The notes under the pieces were generated by a model. The model worked only from the letters and a program-made list of their open reading frames with translations. It searched no databases and was not told the origin of the DNA. DNA of 64,000 nt from Bacillus sp. Cs-700. Lineage in GTDB: Bacteria > Bacillota > Bacilli > Bacillales > Guptibacillaceae. Numbering within the stretch: position 1 is the stretch's first letter; each line of letters opens with the position of its first letter. The stretch lies in assembly GCF_011082085.1 (NCBI RefSeq), contig NZ_CP041063.1, positions 3,148,001 to 3,212,000 of the forward strand. Reading direction: 5' to 3'. Made by a program: the position numbers and the translations under genes. This document shows, in pieces, positions 27,160 to 39,806 of the stretch.

Positions 27160-28029
27160 ATGGAAAATCTTTTAAGGCCGATTTATCAAGAGAGAGCGAG
27201 TCACCCAGGAACGCTCGGTGTACTAGTCATTGAAAAAACAAAGCCTTTTCATCCGCTTACTGATAATTTTGATGTAGTATTACTGATCATTGTTCAAGAT
27301 AATGAGAAACCATGGTTTGTTAAACATTATGATTTTGAAGGTAAGAAAGCAGCCATGCACGTAGTGTCGGAAGAGCAAGTTAACGAATGGTTGATTTCGG
27401 GTAGCCATCGACGTCTTGTAGCTTGGCTTGTTAATGGGAAAATTATTTTCGATCGTAACGAGTACATAGCTGGGGTGAAAGAGAGAATCAGGGACTTTCC
27501 TTATGAAGAGCGCACTCGTAAAATCGGCGTGGAGTTTGCAAGGTTAATTCGTCGCTATACAGAAGGAAAAGAATTGTTTGCATCAAGACAATATATGGAC
27601 GCCTATAATTTTATTCTTCATGCTTTGCATCACCTTGCTCGTTTATCAGTTATTGAGCATGGATTCCATCCAGAGATTACAGTATGGAATCAGGTGAAAC
27701 AAATTGAACCTGAAATTTTCAAGCTTTATACCGAACTCTTATCGGGGGAAGATCCGCTTGATAAGCGCCTGGAATTACTACTGCTTGCTAATGATTTTTC
27801 ATTATCATCAAAATCTAAAAACGCGACTGTTCATATTAGGAAGGTTATGAATGAACGTAGTAATGCCTGGACTTATCAGGAACTAATGGAAGAAGAGCAG
27901 CTTAAAGAATATGGAATAGATCTTGGTGCCCTGCTAGAATATATGATTGAAAAAGGTTTGGTTGAAGTGCATAGAAGCGAGACAAAAGGATCTGGTATAT
28001 TTATCAGAGAATACAGCGCAATCGAATAA
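27160..28029 (+). CDS. ygxA: YgxA nucleotidyltransferase-like protein
   Basis: A 289-residue protein with an N-terminal nucleotidyltransferase-like fold (residues about 10-110, VLVIEKTKPFHPLTDNFDVVLLI) in which the usual catalytic GS/DxD motif is degenerate. A helical domain follows (YMDAYNFILHALHHLARLSVIE) and a C-terminal winged-helix-like part. In B. subtilis ygxA is immediately upstream of an rRNA operon, as here. Function unknown. RBS GGAGG. Confidence 0.88.
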   Translation: MENLLRPIYQERASHPGTLGVLVIEKTKPFHPLTDNFDVVLLIIVQDNEKPWFVKHYDFEGKKAAMHVVSEEQVNEWLISGSHRRLVAWLVNGKIIFDRNEYIAGVKERIRDFPYEERTRKIGVEFARLIRRYTEGKELFASRQYMDAYNFILHALHHLARLSVIEHGFHPEITVWNQVKQIEPEIFKLYTELLSGEDPLDKRLELLLLANDFSLSSKSKNATVHIRKVMNERSNAWTYQELMEEEQLKEYGIDLGALLEYMIEKGLVEVHRSETKGSGIFIREYSAIE

Positions 28030-28039
28030 ATGTAATACG

Positions 28040-28084
28040 CGGAGAAAAAATATCAAGAAAAGGGTTGACCCTATTTTTTCTCCG
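28040..28084 (+). terminator. ygxA terminator overlapping the rRNA promoter
   Basis: A perfect 13-bp inverted repeat CGGAGAAAAAATA (28040-28052) / TATTTTTTCTCCG (28072-28084). The 3' arm forms the spacer of the first rRNA promoter, and the -35 lies in the loop. Confidence 0.65.
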
Positions 28085-28093
28085 TGGTATATT
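28065..28093 (+). promoter_or_regulatory. rRNA operon promoter P1
   Basis: TTGACC (28065-28070), a 17-base spacer and TATATT (28088-28093). Confidence 0.75.
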
Positions 28094-28147
28094 ATTACTT
28101 GTCGCCGCGAGAGATTAACACGGCAACAAAAAACTTCAAAAAAGTTG

Positions 28148-28177
28148 TTGACGCAAACTTGGTTAATGTGTTACATT
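28148..28177 (+). promoter_or_regulatory. rRNA operon promoter P2
   Basis: TTGACG (28148-28153), an 18-base spacer and TACATT (28172-28177), about 84 bp after P1: the tandem-promoter layout of Bacillus rrn operons. Confidence 0.65.
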
Positions 28178-28214
28178 AATAAAGTCGCTGAAAACGACAT
28201 TGAAAGAAACGAAT

Positions 28215-28248
28215 TGCTCTTTGAAAACTGAACGAAACGCCATGTAAG
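28215..28248 (+). promoter_or_regulatory. rrn leader: boxA antitermination site and 5' arm of the 16S processing stem
   Basis: TGCTCTTTGAAAAC (from 28215) is boxA-like. AACGAAACGCCATGTAAG (28231-28248) pairs with 29889-29907 after 16S, apart from one bulged base, to form the RNase III stem. Confidence 0.75.
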
Positions 28249-28298
28249 TAGTTGTTTCTACGGAAACAAAACATTGTTTTAAAAGCTAGATTAAGCTT

Positions 28299-33086
<4,788 letters not shown>

Positions 33087-33340
33087 AACGAAAAGTAAAG
33101 CAGGCTTGGTCACATTCGTAGACCATTGGAGCTCTTGAACGTAAGGCGCTTTTCGCCTGAAGTGAAAGAGTGAAATGGGCAAGAATGTAGCCTGCGGAAC
33201 TAGACATTGTTATTGGAATACGTTGTGCGTGCTATCTAGTTTTCAGGGAATAAATTTTTCTTGAAAAACTAGATGAAATATAGTATGATATATTTTGTCG
33301 CTGGCAAATCACAAAAAGTGAAATCCAGTCCAGTTATTAG
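33087..33340 (+). other. 23S-5S spacer with the 3' arm of the 23S processing stem
   Basis: 33210-33243 (TTATTGG...TGCTATCTAGTTTT) pairs with 30057-30090. A second boxA-like CTTGAAAAACTAGATGAAA lies before 5S. No other feature is seen. Confidence 0.75.
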
Positions 33341-33457
<117 letters not shown>

Positions 33458-33466
33458 TGATATTAT

Positions 33467-33541
33467 TCCACAGTAGCTCAGTGGTAGAGCTATCGGCTGT
33501 TAACCGATCGGTCGTAGGTTCGAATCCTACCTGTGGAGCCA
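33467..33541 (+). tRNA. tRNA-Asn (anticodon GTT)
   Basis: Acceptor TCCACAG/CTGTGGA, anticodon loop CTGTTAA, T-loop GTTCGAATC, encoded CCA. First of 16 tRNA genes transcribed with the rRNA operon. Confidence 0.97.
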
Positions 33542-33542
33542 T

Positions 33543-33634
33543 GGAGAGCTGTCCGAGTGGCCGAAGGAGCACGATTGGAAATCGTGTAGACGGTCAACGC
33601 CGTCTCGAGGGTTCGAATCCCTCGCTCTCCGCCA
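33543..33634 (+). tRNA. tRNA-Ser (anticodon GGA)
   Basis: 92 bases, acceptor GGAGAGC/GCTCTCC, anticodon loop TTGGAAA, long class II variable arm, encoded CCA. Confidence 0.96.
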
Positions 33635-33658
33635 CAAGCCTACATAAATAGCAACAAA

Positions 33659-33733
33659 GGCCCGTTGGTCAAGCGGTTAAGACACCGCCCTTTCACGGCG
33701 GTAACACGGGTTCGAATCCCGTACGGGTCACCA
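33659..33733 (+). tRNA. tRNA-Glu (anticodon TTC)
   Basis: Acceptor GGCCCGT/ACGGGTC, anticodon arm CCGCCCTTTCACGGCGG, encoded CCA. Confidence 0.96.
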
Positions 33734-33751
33734 ATATCATTTTTACTCTGT

Positions 33752-33827
33752 GGAGGATTAGCTCAGCTGGGAGAGCATCTGCCTTACAAGCAGAGGGTCG
33801 GCGGTTCGAGCCCGTCATCCTCCACCA
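33752..33827 (+). tRNA. tRNA-Val (anticodon TAC)
   Basis: Acceptor GGAGGAT/ATCCTCC, anticodon arm TCTGCCTTACAAGCAGA, encoded CCA. Confidence 0.96.
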
Positions 33828-33835
33828 TTTTCTAA

Positions 33836-33911
33836 GGTCCCGTGGTGTAGCGGTTAACATGCCTGCCTGTCACGCAGGAGATCGCGGGTTCGATTCCCGT
33901 CGGGACCGCCA
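33836..33911 (+). tRNA. tRNA-Asp (anticodon GTC)
   Basis: Acceptor GGTCCCG/CGGGACC, anticodon arm CCTGCCTGTCACGCAGG, encoded CCA. Confidence 0.97.
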
Positions 33912-33917
33912 TTTTTC

Positions 33918-34072
33918 TTTCATTAATATTATCGCGGGGTGGAGCAACAAGCGATACATCTTTGAAACAGCATCGAGTTGTTTCGACGGAGACGCTTCGG
34001 AGCATAACCTGGTAGAGAAAGAAACAGTGCACAGTGTAATGAGCAGGTGCAGCATTATTTCATTCACATTAT
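33918..34072. repeat. 140-bp footprint with a partial duplicate of the tRNA-fMet 5' end
   Basis: ATTATCGCGGGGTGGAGCA at 33928-33946 recurs at 34068-34086, where it runs into tRNA-fMet. With the flanks the match is 29 bp with two differences. The left copy has only the first 14 tRNA bases, so it is not a working tRNA. The 121 bp between the copies encode no recognisable RNA or protein. Confidence 0.85.
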
Positions 34073-34152
<80 letters not shown>

Positions 34153-34234
34153 ATTTTTATCTGCGTTGAGTAATCATCGTTGCTAAAATTAGATGTAGTC
34201 CTGTTAAGGGCAACCAAATTCAAATTCTAAACAT

Positions 34235-34310
34235 GGCTCTGTAGCTCAGTCGGTAGAGCAGTGGACTGAAAATCCACGTGTCGGCGGTTCGATTCCGTCC
34301 GGAGCCACCA
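34235..34310 (+). tRNA. tRNA-Phe (anticodon GAA)
   Basis: Acceptor GGCTCTG/CGGAGCC (one G-U), anticodon arm GTGGACTGAAAATCCAC, encoded CCA. Confidence 0.96.
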
Positions 34311-34314
34311 TGTT

Positions 34315-34390
<76 letters not shown>

Positions 34391-34460
34391 TTTTCTCGAA
34401 ATGAGATCAATTTCCATTGCACTTTCATAAGATATGTATTACAATGGTAATTGTCAATTT

Positions 34461-34545
34461 GGAGGGGTAGCGAAGTGGCTAAACGCGGCGGACTGTAAAT
34501 CCGCTCCCTCAGGGTTCGGCGGTTCGAATCCGTCCCCCTCCACCA
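34461..34545 (+). tRNA. tRNA-Tyr (anticodon GTA)
   Basis: 85 bases with a class II variable arm, anticodon arm GCGGACTGTAAATCCGC, encoded CCA. Confidence 0.96.
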
Positions 34546-34552
34546 TTTTCAT

Positions 34553-34626
34553 AGGGGTATAGTTTAAAGGTAGAACAGAGGTCTCCAAAACCTCCGGTGT
34601 GGGTTCGAGTCCTACTACCCCTGCCA
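34553..34626 (+). tRNA. tRNA-Trp (anticodon CCA)
   Basis: Acceptor AGGGGTA/TACCCCT, anticodon arm GAGGTCTCCAAAACCTC, encoded CCA. Confidence 0.96.
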
Positions 34627-34641
34627 ATTTAATTCTTTTAT

Positions 34642-34718
34642 GGCGGTTGTGGCGAAGTGGTTAACGCACCGGATTGTGATTCCGGCATTCGTGGGTTCAA
34701 TTCCCATCAGCCGCCCCA
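34642..34718 (+). tRNA. tRNA-His (anticodon GTG)
   Basis: Includes the genome-encoded G-1 paired with C73, the identity element for HisRS. Anticodon arm CCGGATTGTGATTCCGG, encoded CCA. Confidence 0.96.
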
Positions 34719-34722
34719 TTTT

Positions 34723-34797
34723 TGGGCTATAGCCAAGCGGTAAGGCAACGGATTTTGATTCCGTCATGCGCTGGTTCGAATCCAGCTAGCCCAGCCA
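34723..34797 (+). tRNA. tRNA-Gln (anticodon TTG)
   Basis: Acceptor TGGGCTA/TAGCCCA, anticodon arm ACGGATTTTGATTCCGT, encoded CCA. Confidence 0.96.
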
Positions 34798-34804
34798 TTT
34801 TGTT

Positions 34805-34879
34805 GCGGAAGTAGTTCAGTGGTAGAACATCACCTTGCCAAGGTGGGGGTCGCGGGTTCGAATCCCGTCTTCCGCTCCA
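34805..34879 (+). tRNA. tRNA-Gly (anticodon GCC)
   Basis: Acceptor GCGGAAG/CTTCCGC, anticodon arm CACCTTGCCAAGGTG, encoded CCA. Confidence 0.96.
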
Positions 34880-34888
34880 TTTTACAAA

Positions 34889-34963
34889 GGCGGCATAGCC
34901 AAGTGGTAAGGCACGGGTCTGCAAAACCCTTACGCCCCGGTTCAAATCCGGGTGCCGCCTCCA
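34889..34963 (+). tRNA. tRNA-Cys (anticodon GCA)
   Basis: Acceptor GGCGGCA/TGCCGCC, anticodon arm GGGTCTGCAAAACCC, encoded CCA. Confidence 0.96.
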
Positions 34964-34990
34964 ATCTTAATATTTTTTCTTTAAAGTCCT

Positions 34991-35080
34991 GCCGGAGTGG
35001 CGGAATTGGCAGACGCACAGGACTTAAAATCCTGCGGAGGGTGTACCTCCGTGCCGGTTCGAGCCCGGCCTCCGGCACCA
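34991..35080 (+). tRNA. tRNA-Leu (anticodon TAA)
   Basis: 90 bases, acceptor GCCGGAG/CTCCGGC, anticodon loop CTTAAAA, long variable arm, encoded CCA. Confidence 0.96.
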
Positions 35081-35113
35081 CTTATTTTTTGCCTAAATTA
35101 AACATGGTACTTT

Positions 35114-35198
35114 GCCGGTGTGGCGGAATTGGCAGACGCGCACGACTCAAAATCGTGTTCCGAGAGGAGTGTCGGTTCGAACCCGACCACCGGTACCA
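35114..35198 (+). tRNA. tRNA-Leu (anticodon CAA)
   Basis: 85 bases, acceptor GCCGGTG/CACCGGT, anticodon loop CTCAAAA, class II variable arm, encoded CCA. Last tRNA of the operon. Confidence 0.96.
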
Positions 35199-35214
35199 TT
35201 ACATACGTAATTAC

Positions 35215-35246
35215 AAGACTTCAACGTTCTCGTTGAGGTCTTTTTT
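35215..35246 (+). terminator. Terminator of the rRNA-tRNA operon
   Basis: 12-bp stem AAGACTTCAACG / CGTTGAGGTCTT (one G-U), loop TTCT, then TTTT. It is the first intrinsic terminator after 5S, so 5S and all 16 tRNAs probably share one transcript. Confidence 0.9.
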
Positions 35247-35348
35247 GTATATTATAACCTTTATAGTCTTATTTGGGTGAAACCAGATTTAACTAACTAG
35301 AAAACGGCATACTAAGCGATAGAATTAAATATAGCTAGGAGGCTGTTT

Positions 35349-35984
35349 ATGGATTTCGATCTACTATGGAAAGCTGTGTTAATTGTGATCGGGGGAACGT
35401 TGCTCTTACGTGTGGCAGGTCGTAAATCGATCTCCCAAATGACGCTTGCCCAAGTTGTCATTATGATTGGGATTGGCTCATTACTTATTCAACCCATTGT
35501 AGGTAAAAACGTATTTTCGACACTTTTAGTAGGCCTGGCGCTTGTTCTAACTCTCGTTGTTGTTGAATATAGTCAGCTGAAATTTGATTGGTTAGAACGG
35601 TTTATTACTGGGCGCTCAAAGATTCTAATTAAAAATGGGGTACTCCAAGAAAATAATCTTAAAAGATTACGATTTACTGTTGATCAGCTTGAAATGAAAC
35701 TAAGACAATCACAAATTCACTCTATCTCGGATGTAGCTGATGCTACGTTAGAACCAAATGGCCAGCTTGGATTTCAGCTTAAAGAATCGAAGCAACCCGC
35801 GACGAAGGAGGAGGTCGCCAAGATTTACGAAGAGTTAAAGAATCTTAATCAAGTTATCCATGGTTTATCAAGCAGTCCTGTACTAAAGACACCTCCGCCA
35901 AATTCTGTTGATAAAAAATCCACTTTATTTGATGAAGTGGGGTCAAATGTTCATAATCCACCAGTACGTAATAAACTTCAATGA
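35349..35984 (+). CDS. DUF421 (YetF-like) membrane protein
   Basis: A 211-residue protein with three N-terminal membrane spans and the family motif LLRVAGRKSISQMTLAQVVIMIGIGSL. The cytosolic domain (WLERFITGRSKILIKNGVLQENNLKRLRFTVDQLEMKLRQ) is typical of DUF421. The tail of about 40 residues is unconserved-looking. Spore-former paralogues affect germination or spore wet-heat resistance; no specific role can be stated. RBS TAGGAGG. Confidence 0.85.
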   Translation: MDFDLLWKAVLIVIGGTLLLRVAGRKSISQMTLAQVVIMIGIGSLLIQPIVGKNVFSTLLVGLALVLTLVVVEYSQLKFDWLERFITGRSKILIKNGVLQENNLKRLRFTVDQLEMKLRQSQIHSISDVADATLEPNGQLGFQLKESKQPATKEEVAKIYEELKNLNQVIHGLSSSPVLKTPPPNSVDKKSTLFDEVGSNVHNPPVRNKLQ

Positions 35985-36085
35985 TTCATAGGGAAAACCT
36001 TGTTGAGCAAATTCCTGCTCATTTGAAAATAGAGGTGATAAAATATAAGTACGTAAAAATAATGATAAACTGAAAGAGTGATTTG

Positions 36086-36787
36086 ATGAGAATTGAAGTA
36101 TGGTCTGACTTTGTATGTCCATTTTGCTATATAGGAAAAAGACGTCTGGAGAGTGCGCTTCAGACTTTCCCACAGCGTGATCAAGTAGAAGTCGTTTTTA
36201 AAAGCTTTGAACTTGATCCGAATGCGAAAGAATCTAATGGAGAAAGTATGGCTGAGCTTTTAGCAGCGAAATATAATGTGAGTCTAGAACAAGCTCAGGG
36301 TATGTGTGAGAATATGAGGCAACAAGCTGAAGGAGAAAACCTTACGTATGATTTCGATCAAATGATTCCTACGAATTCATTTGATGCCCATCGTCTAGTT
36401 CACTATGCATCAGAGCATGGTAAAAGTAATGAGATGTCAGAACGTCTTTTTTATGCCTTCTTTACTGAATCTAAAAATATCGGTGATCATGAAACACTTG
36501 CGTCACTTGGTGAGGAACTTGGGTTAGACGCTCAGGATATAAAACGTATGCTAGGAACTGAAGAGTTTACGAAAGAAGTTCGCAGTGATGAAGCAATGGG
36601 AAGTCAACTAGGCATCCAGGGTGTACCGTTCTTTGTATTTGACGGTAAATATGCGGTGTCAGGTGCTCAGCCTGTAGAAATGTTTAAACAGGCTGTTCAG
36701 AAGGCTTGGGGAGAAGGTAACCAGCTTGAGGTTGTTGGTGGTAATGCAGAAGCGTGTTCTGCTGATTCATGCGATTTTCCTAAATAA
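36086..36787 (+). CDS. DsbA family oxidoreductase, FrnE-like
   Basis: A 233-residue thioredoxin-fold protein without a signal peptide. The active site is CPFC (Cys11, Cys14) after MRIEVWSDF. An all-helical insertion and the cis-Pro loop GVPFFVFDGKYAVSGAQP are FrnE features. A C-terminal CSADSC may be a second redox pair. Cytosolic, probably an oxidative-stress disulfide exchanger. The start could be TTG 36083; ATG 36086 is preferred. Confidence 0.9.
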   Translation: MRIEVWSDFVCPFCYIGKRRLESALQTFPQRDQVEVVFKSFELDPNAKESNGESMAELLAAKYNVSLEQAQGMCENMRQQAEGENLTYDFDQMIPTNSFDAHRLVHYASEHGKSNEMSERLFYAFFTESKNIGDHETLASLGEELGLDAQDIKRMLGTEEFTKEVRSDEAMGSQLGIQGVPFFVFDGKYAVSGAQPVEMFKQAVQKAWGEGNQLEVVGGNAEACSADSCDFPK

Positions 36788-36801
36788 ATGAAAAGCGTAA
36801 G

Positions 36802-36832
36802 AAAGCTCTCTTATTGAAAAGAGAGCTTTTTC
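36802..36832 (+). terminator. Bidirectional terminator
   Basis: Stem AAAGCTCTCTT / AAGAGAGCTTT with loop ATTGA-like and T run; between convergent genes. Confidence 0.85.
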
Positions 36833-37054
36833 TTATACGTCTGTATGCTCTTGTTTAATCGTTTTGTAAGCTGAATCGAGGTTACGAATGCGACGAACAA
36901 TTTCAGAGTTTTTGTTAAGGTTGTCATAGATCATAGAAGAAACGACAGAACGATAATAGCTATTCATTGCCTCTAATTTTGAAAATACATCTCGGTTTTT
37001 CTGTATGTATTGTCGAAAATTTTCTTCGAAAAATGGTGTTGAGAATGGTTCCAT
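36833..37054 (-). CDS. Small helical hypothetical protein
   Basis: A 73-residue protein with no membrane span or known motif. It looks all-helical with a Tyr/Asn/Arg-rich surface (N-terminal EPFSTPFFEENFRQYIQKNR). A good RBS (GAAAGGAG) eight bases upstream and a terminator at its end support a real gene. Function not recognised. Confidence 0.65.
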   Translation of the reverse strand: MEPFSTPFFEENFRQYIQKNRDVFSKLEAMNSYYRSVVSSMIYDNLNKNSEIVRRIRNLDSAYKTIKQEHTDV

Positions 37055-37188
37055 ATGTGTTCTCCTTTCTACTGATAGTTCCGATTATAGATGGACATCT
37101 AGAAACCGTCAAACTTGCTATCGGACATAAATGCCTCCTCTAGAGTTGAGTAGAAGAGATGTTTTGTTAAGAAATTATGAAAAATGTG

Positions 37189-37315
37189 TTGTTTCTTACA
37201 TACATTCTATGGTATTCTAGCTACATCAGCGAGGATTGTAGAAATTCCTCGAATTTTTACCATTGACCCAACGCAGTGTTTCGTTAATATTAACGAAGCG
37301 TTGCGTTTTTTTATG
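37189..37315 (+). ncRNA. Candidate orphan small RNA (promoter plus terminator, no ORF)
   Basis: Both flanking genes are on the minus strand. On the plus strand TTGTTT (37189-37194), 18 bases and TATTCT (37213-37218) could start transcription. A hairpin GAGGA...TCCTC (37231-37250) follows, and then a large imperfect stem around TTCGTTA-ATAT-TAACGAA (37271-37306) with a seven-base T run. CATTCTA (37203-37209) also matches the forespore sigma -10. No RBS or frame is seen. Confidence 0.45.
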
Positions 37316-37329
37316 CCTATATACTCCCT

Positions 37330-37998
37330 TTAAATGGAAACTCCACTTTCAACATGACCACCATGAATTTGATGGAACATTTCAGCAGAAGCATTAACAA
37401 GCTTTTTACATTCCGATAAGGGGAGTGACGGTTGGAGATAAAAGAGCTGAATCGCGTTAGTTGAATTTTCCGTCACAGCAGTTCGTTTAGAATCGACAAT
37501 CGGACTTCCGAACGCACCTCTTTGGTCGGACGAATGGATTTTGTTATTAAAAGAAACCTCACGACCATTTAAACCTTCATAGAAGGTATTATTATCTCCA
37601 ATATCGATTGTAATATCTCCTTCGATTTGATCAAGATCGTAGATTCCAATTGGAATTTTGAATTGAAGCGATAATAAGTTGTTGATGTCGGCAGCAGAGT
37701 GAACGAGAGGTATCGTACTTCCTTTTTTTAATCGCCGTAAGAGAGATTCAGAAGAGGGACGATATCGAGCAGGATCCGTGCCGAATTTTTTGAAAATGGA
37801 TCGCCATTCAGAGACGGCGGAAAATGAATTGAGATCGATCTGTTCAAGGTCCATCATCATTGTTTCTTGATAAAATTGAAAGCGACCGCGTACCATTTGC
37901 GGTGACTTTTCAACCACGATATTATGATAAATAGCATAACCAATTTTAAAATCAGGATAAAGCTCTTTAATAGATGGAGCGAGAGTAATATTAGTCAT
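37330..37998 (-). CDS. B3/B4 domain protein (PheRS-beta editing-domain homologue)
   Basis: A 222-residue stand-alone B3/4 domain, the fold used by phenylalanyl-tRNA synthetase beta for editing. Typical segments are WRSIFKKFGTDPARYRPSSESLLRRL, DINNLLSLQFKIPIGIYDLD and the C-terminal AIQLFYLQPSLP. The cellular role of free B3/4 proteins is not established; a trans-editing or tRNA-binding role is inference. ATG 37998 has TAGGAGG eight bases upstream. Confidence 0.85.
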   Translation of the reverse strand: MTNITLAPSIKELYPDFKIGYAIYHNIVVEKSPQMVRGRFQFYQETMMMDLEQIDLNSFSAVSEWRSIFKKFGTDPARYRPSSESLLRRLKKGSTIPLVHSAADINNLLSLQFKIPIGIYDLDQIEGDITIDIGDNNTFYEGLNGREVSFNNKIHSSDQRGAFGSPIVDSKRTAVTENSTNAIQLFYLQPSLPLSECKKLVNASAEMFHQIHGGHVESGVSI

Positions 37999-38080
37999 CA
38001 CACTTTCCTCCTAGTTCATATTTTCCGTTCATTTTACCATATACCAAATTTTGAAGCTTAATAGGAGGTTTGCCTCACAT

Positions 38081-39775
38081 ATGAAGGAACTAAAAAAACA
38101 GCTAGAACGCATTGATGGAAAAGGGTATAAGGCATACAAGGACATTAAAGGACACTATAACTTTAATGATTTTACCCTTGCGATTGATTATGTTCAGGGA
38201 GACCCGTTTGCAAGCCCTTCTCGGATAAGAATCATCGTTCCTCGTATGAAAACAATTATAGAACGTGAATGGTTTGAATCGTCTGTGAGGAGAGTCCGAA
38301 CGGAAGATTGGATTGCGCGAGAAGTAGGAGGGGCCATTAAAAAGACGGAGAAGCATGCAAAAGGCACCGGGAAAAGTGGATTGCTCTTTATCGATCAACC
38401 TGGTCAAAAGGTCATTGAGCGAGCCGCTGTGAACCTAACAGAGGAAGTCATTACAATTTGTCTATCAGTTGGATTACCCGCTCAAGGTAGGAAAGTTCTT
38501 GGCAGACAGGCGCTTGACCTGCTTTTGAATCGTATTCCAGACGTTATGAAAAAATCTGTCTTTGCACTAAATAAAGATCTCATTGTTAAGGCGCTTTTTC
38601 TAGCAGATCAACAGGAGGCGATTCGTGACTATCTCACTGAAAACGGATATGTTAGCTTTGTAGCAAATGGAGCTATTTTGCCACGTGAGAGTGGGGTTAG
38701 CGATCGTCCTATGCAGCAAGAGCCCGTCCAATTTGAATCACCTGAAAGTATGGAAGTATCTCTTAAGATTCCACATCGGTCAGAAACTTTAACAGGGATG
38801 GCGGTAAAAGAAGGGATTACTTTAATTGTTGGTGGTGGTTACCATGGAAAAAGTACCCTTTTGCATGCTATGGAGCATGGCGTCTATGATCATATTTCAG
38901 GAGATGGAAGAGAGTATGTGCTAACAAATCACCACGCAATGAAGATTCGTTCAGAAGATGGGCGTCAGGTAACTGGAGTTGACATATCGCCATTTATCAA
39001 CAATCTTCCATATGGCAAGAATACACGGTCTTTCACATCTGAAAATGCTAGTGGCAGTACGTCACAAGCTGCGAATATTATAGAAGCACTAGAAGCTGGT
39101 GCAGATACGATCCTAATTGACGAAGATACGAGTGCGACAAATTTTATGATTCGAGATTATCGGATGCAACAGTTAGTTGCAAAAGAAAAAGAACCCATTA
39201 CCCCATTTATTGATCGTGTAAAGCAATTGAGTACAGAACGACACATATCAACCGTACTTGTTATGGGGGGATCTGGGGATTACTTTGAGGTAGCTGATCA
39301 TGTCATTTTAATGGAAAATTATCGTCCATACGATGTAACCAAAAAAGCGAAAGAAATTGCGCAAGAATCGGCCCGCCAAAAAGAAGGTGGAGAAACGTTT
39401 GGTGATGCAAGAAAGAGAGTACCTGAACGAAGTAGTTTGAACAGTCAAAAGGGAAAGAAATCGAAAGTAACTGCTCGAGGACTTCACCAAATTCAATATG
39501 GTCATACGGAAGTTTCCTTTCTTCAAGTAGAGCAACTTGTTGATCCCAGCCAAACAAGATTTGCTGCTGATGTTCTTCATTTCCTAGAAAGAAATCATAT
39601 GTTAGGAAATAAGTCGATTCCTGAGCTATTGGATTTCATTGAAGAAAGAATAAATAGTGTAGGTCTAGGGTCCTTTTCGTTATTTCAAGATCAGCATCCA
39701 GGAGACATTGCTCGAATTAGAAGAACGGAAATGGCAGCGATATTAAATCGGATTAGAACGTTAAAAATAAAATAA
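38081..39775 (+). CDS. ABC-ATPase domain protein (COG3044-like)
   Basis: A 564-residue soluble predicted P-loop ATPase. The N-terminal 200 residues form a conserved accessory region (GDPFASPSRIRIIVPR). Walker A-like GGGYHGKSTLL is near residue 260, and a Walker B region ADTILIDEDTSATNFMIRD follows. A second conserved domain lies at the C-terminus. The signature loop is replaced by SGSTSQAANIIEAL, so it is not a canonical transporter NBD. Function unknown. ATG 38081 has TAGGAGG; the frame continues to 38051 through the RBS. Confidence 0.8.
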   Translation: MKELKKQLERIDGKGYKAYKDIKGHYNFNDFTLAIDYVQGDPFASPSRIRIIVPRMKTIIEREWFESSVRRVRTEDWIAREVGGAIKKTEKHAKGTGKSGLLFIDQPGQKVIERAAVNLTEEVITICLSVGLPAQGRKVLGRQALDLLLNRIPDVMKKSVFALNKDLIVKALFLADQQEAIRDYLTENGYVSFVANGAILPRESGVSDRPMQQEPVQFESPESMEVSLKIPHRSETLTGMAVKEGITLIVGGGYHGKSTLLHAMEHGVYDHISGDGREYVLTNHHAMKIRSEDGRQVTGVDISPFINNLPYGKNTRSFTSENASGSTSQAANIIEALEAGADTILIDEDTSATNFMIRDYRMQQLVAKEKEPITPFIDRVKQLSTERHISTVLVMGGSGDYFEVADHVILMENYRPYDVTKKAKEIAQESARQKEGGETFGDARKRVPERSSLNSQKGKKSKVTARGLHQIQYGHTEVSFLQVEQLVDPSQTRFAADVLHFLERNHMLGNKSIPELLDFIEERINSVGLGSFSLFQDQHPGDIARIRRTEMAAILNRIRTLKIK

Positions 39776-39806
39776 CCTCACGCCAATAAAGAAAGGAGGG
39801 TAATTC

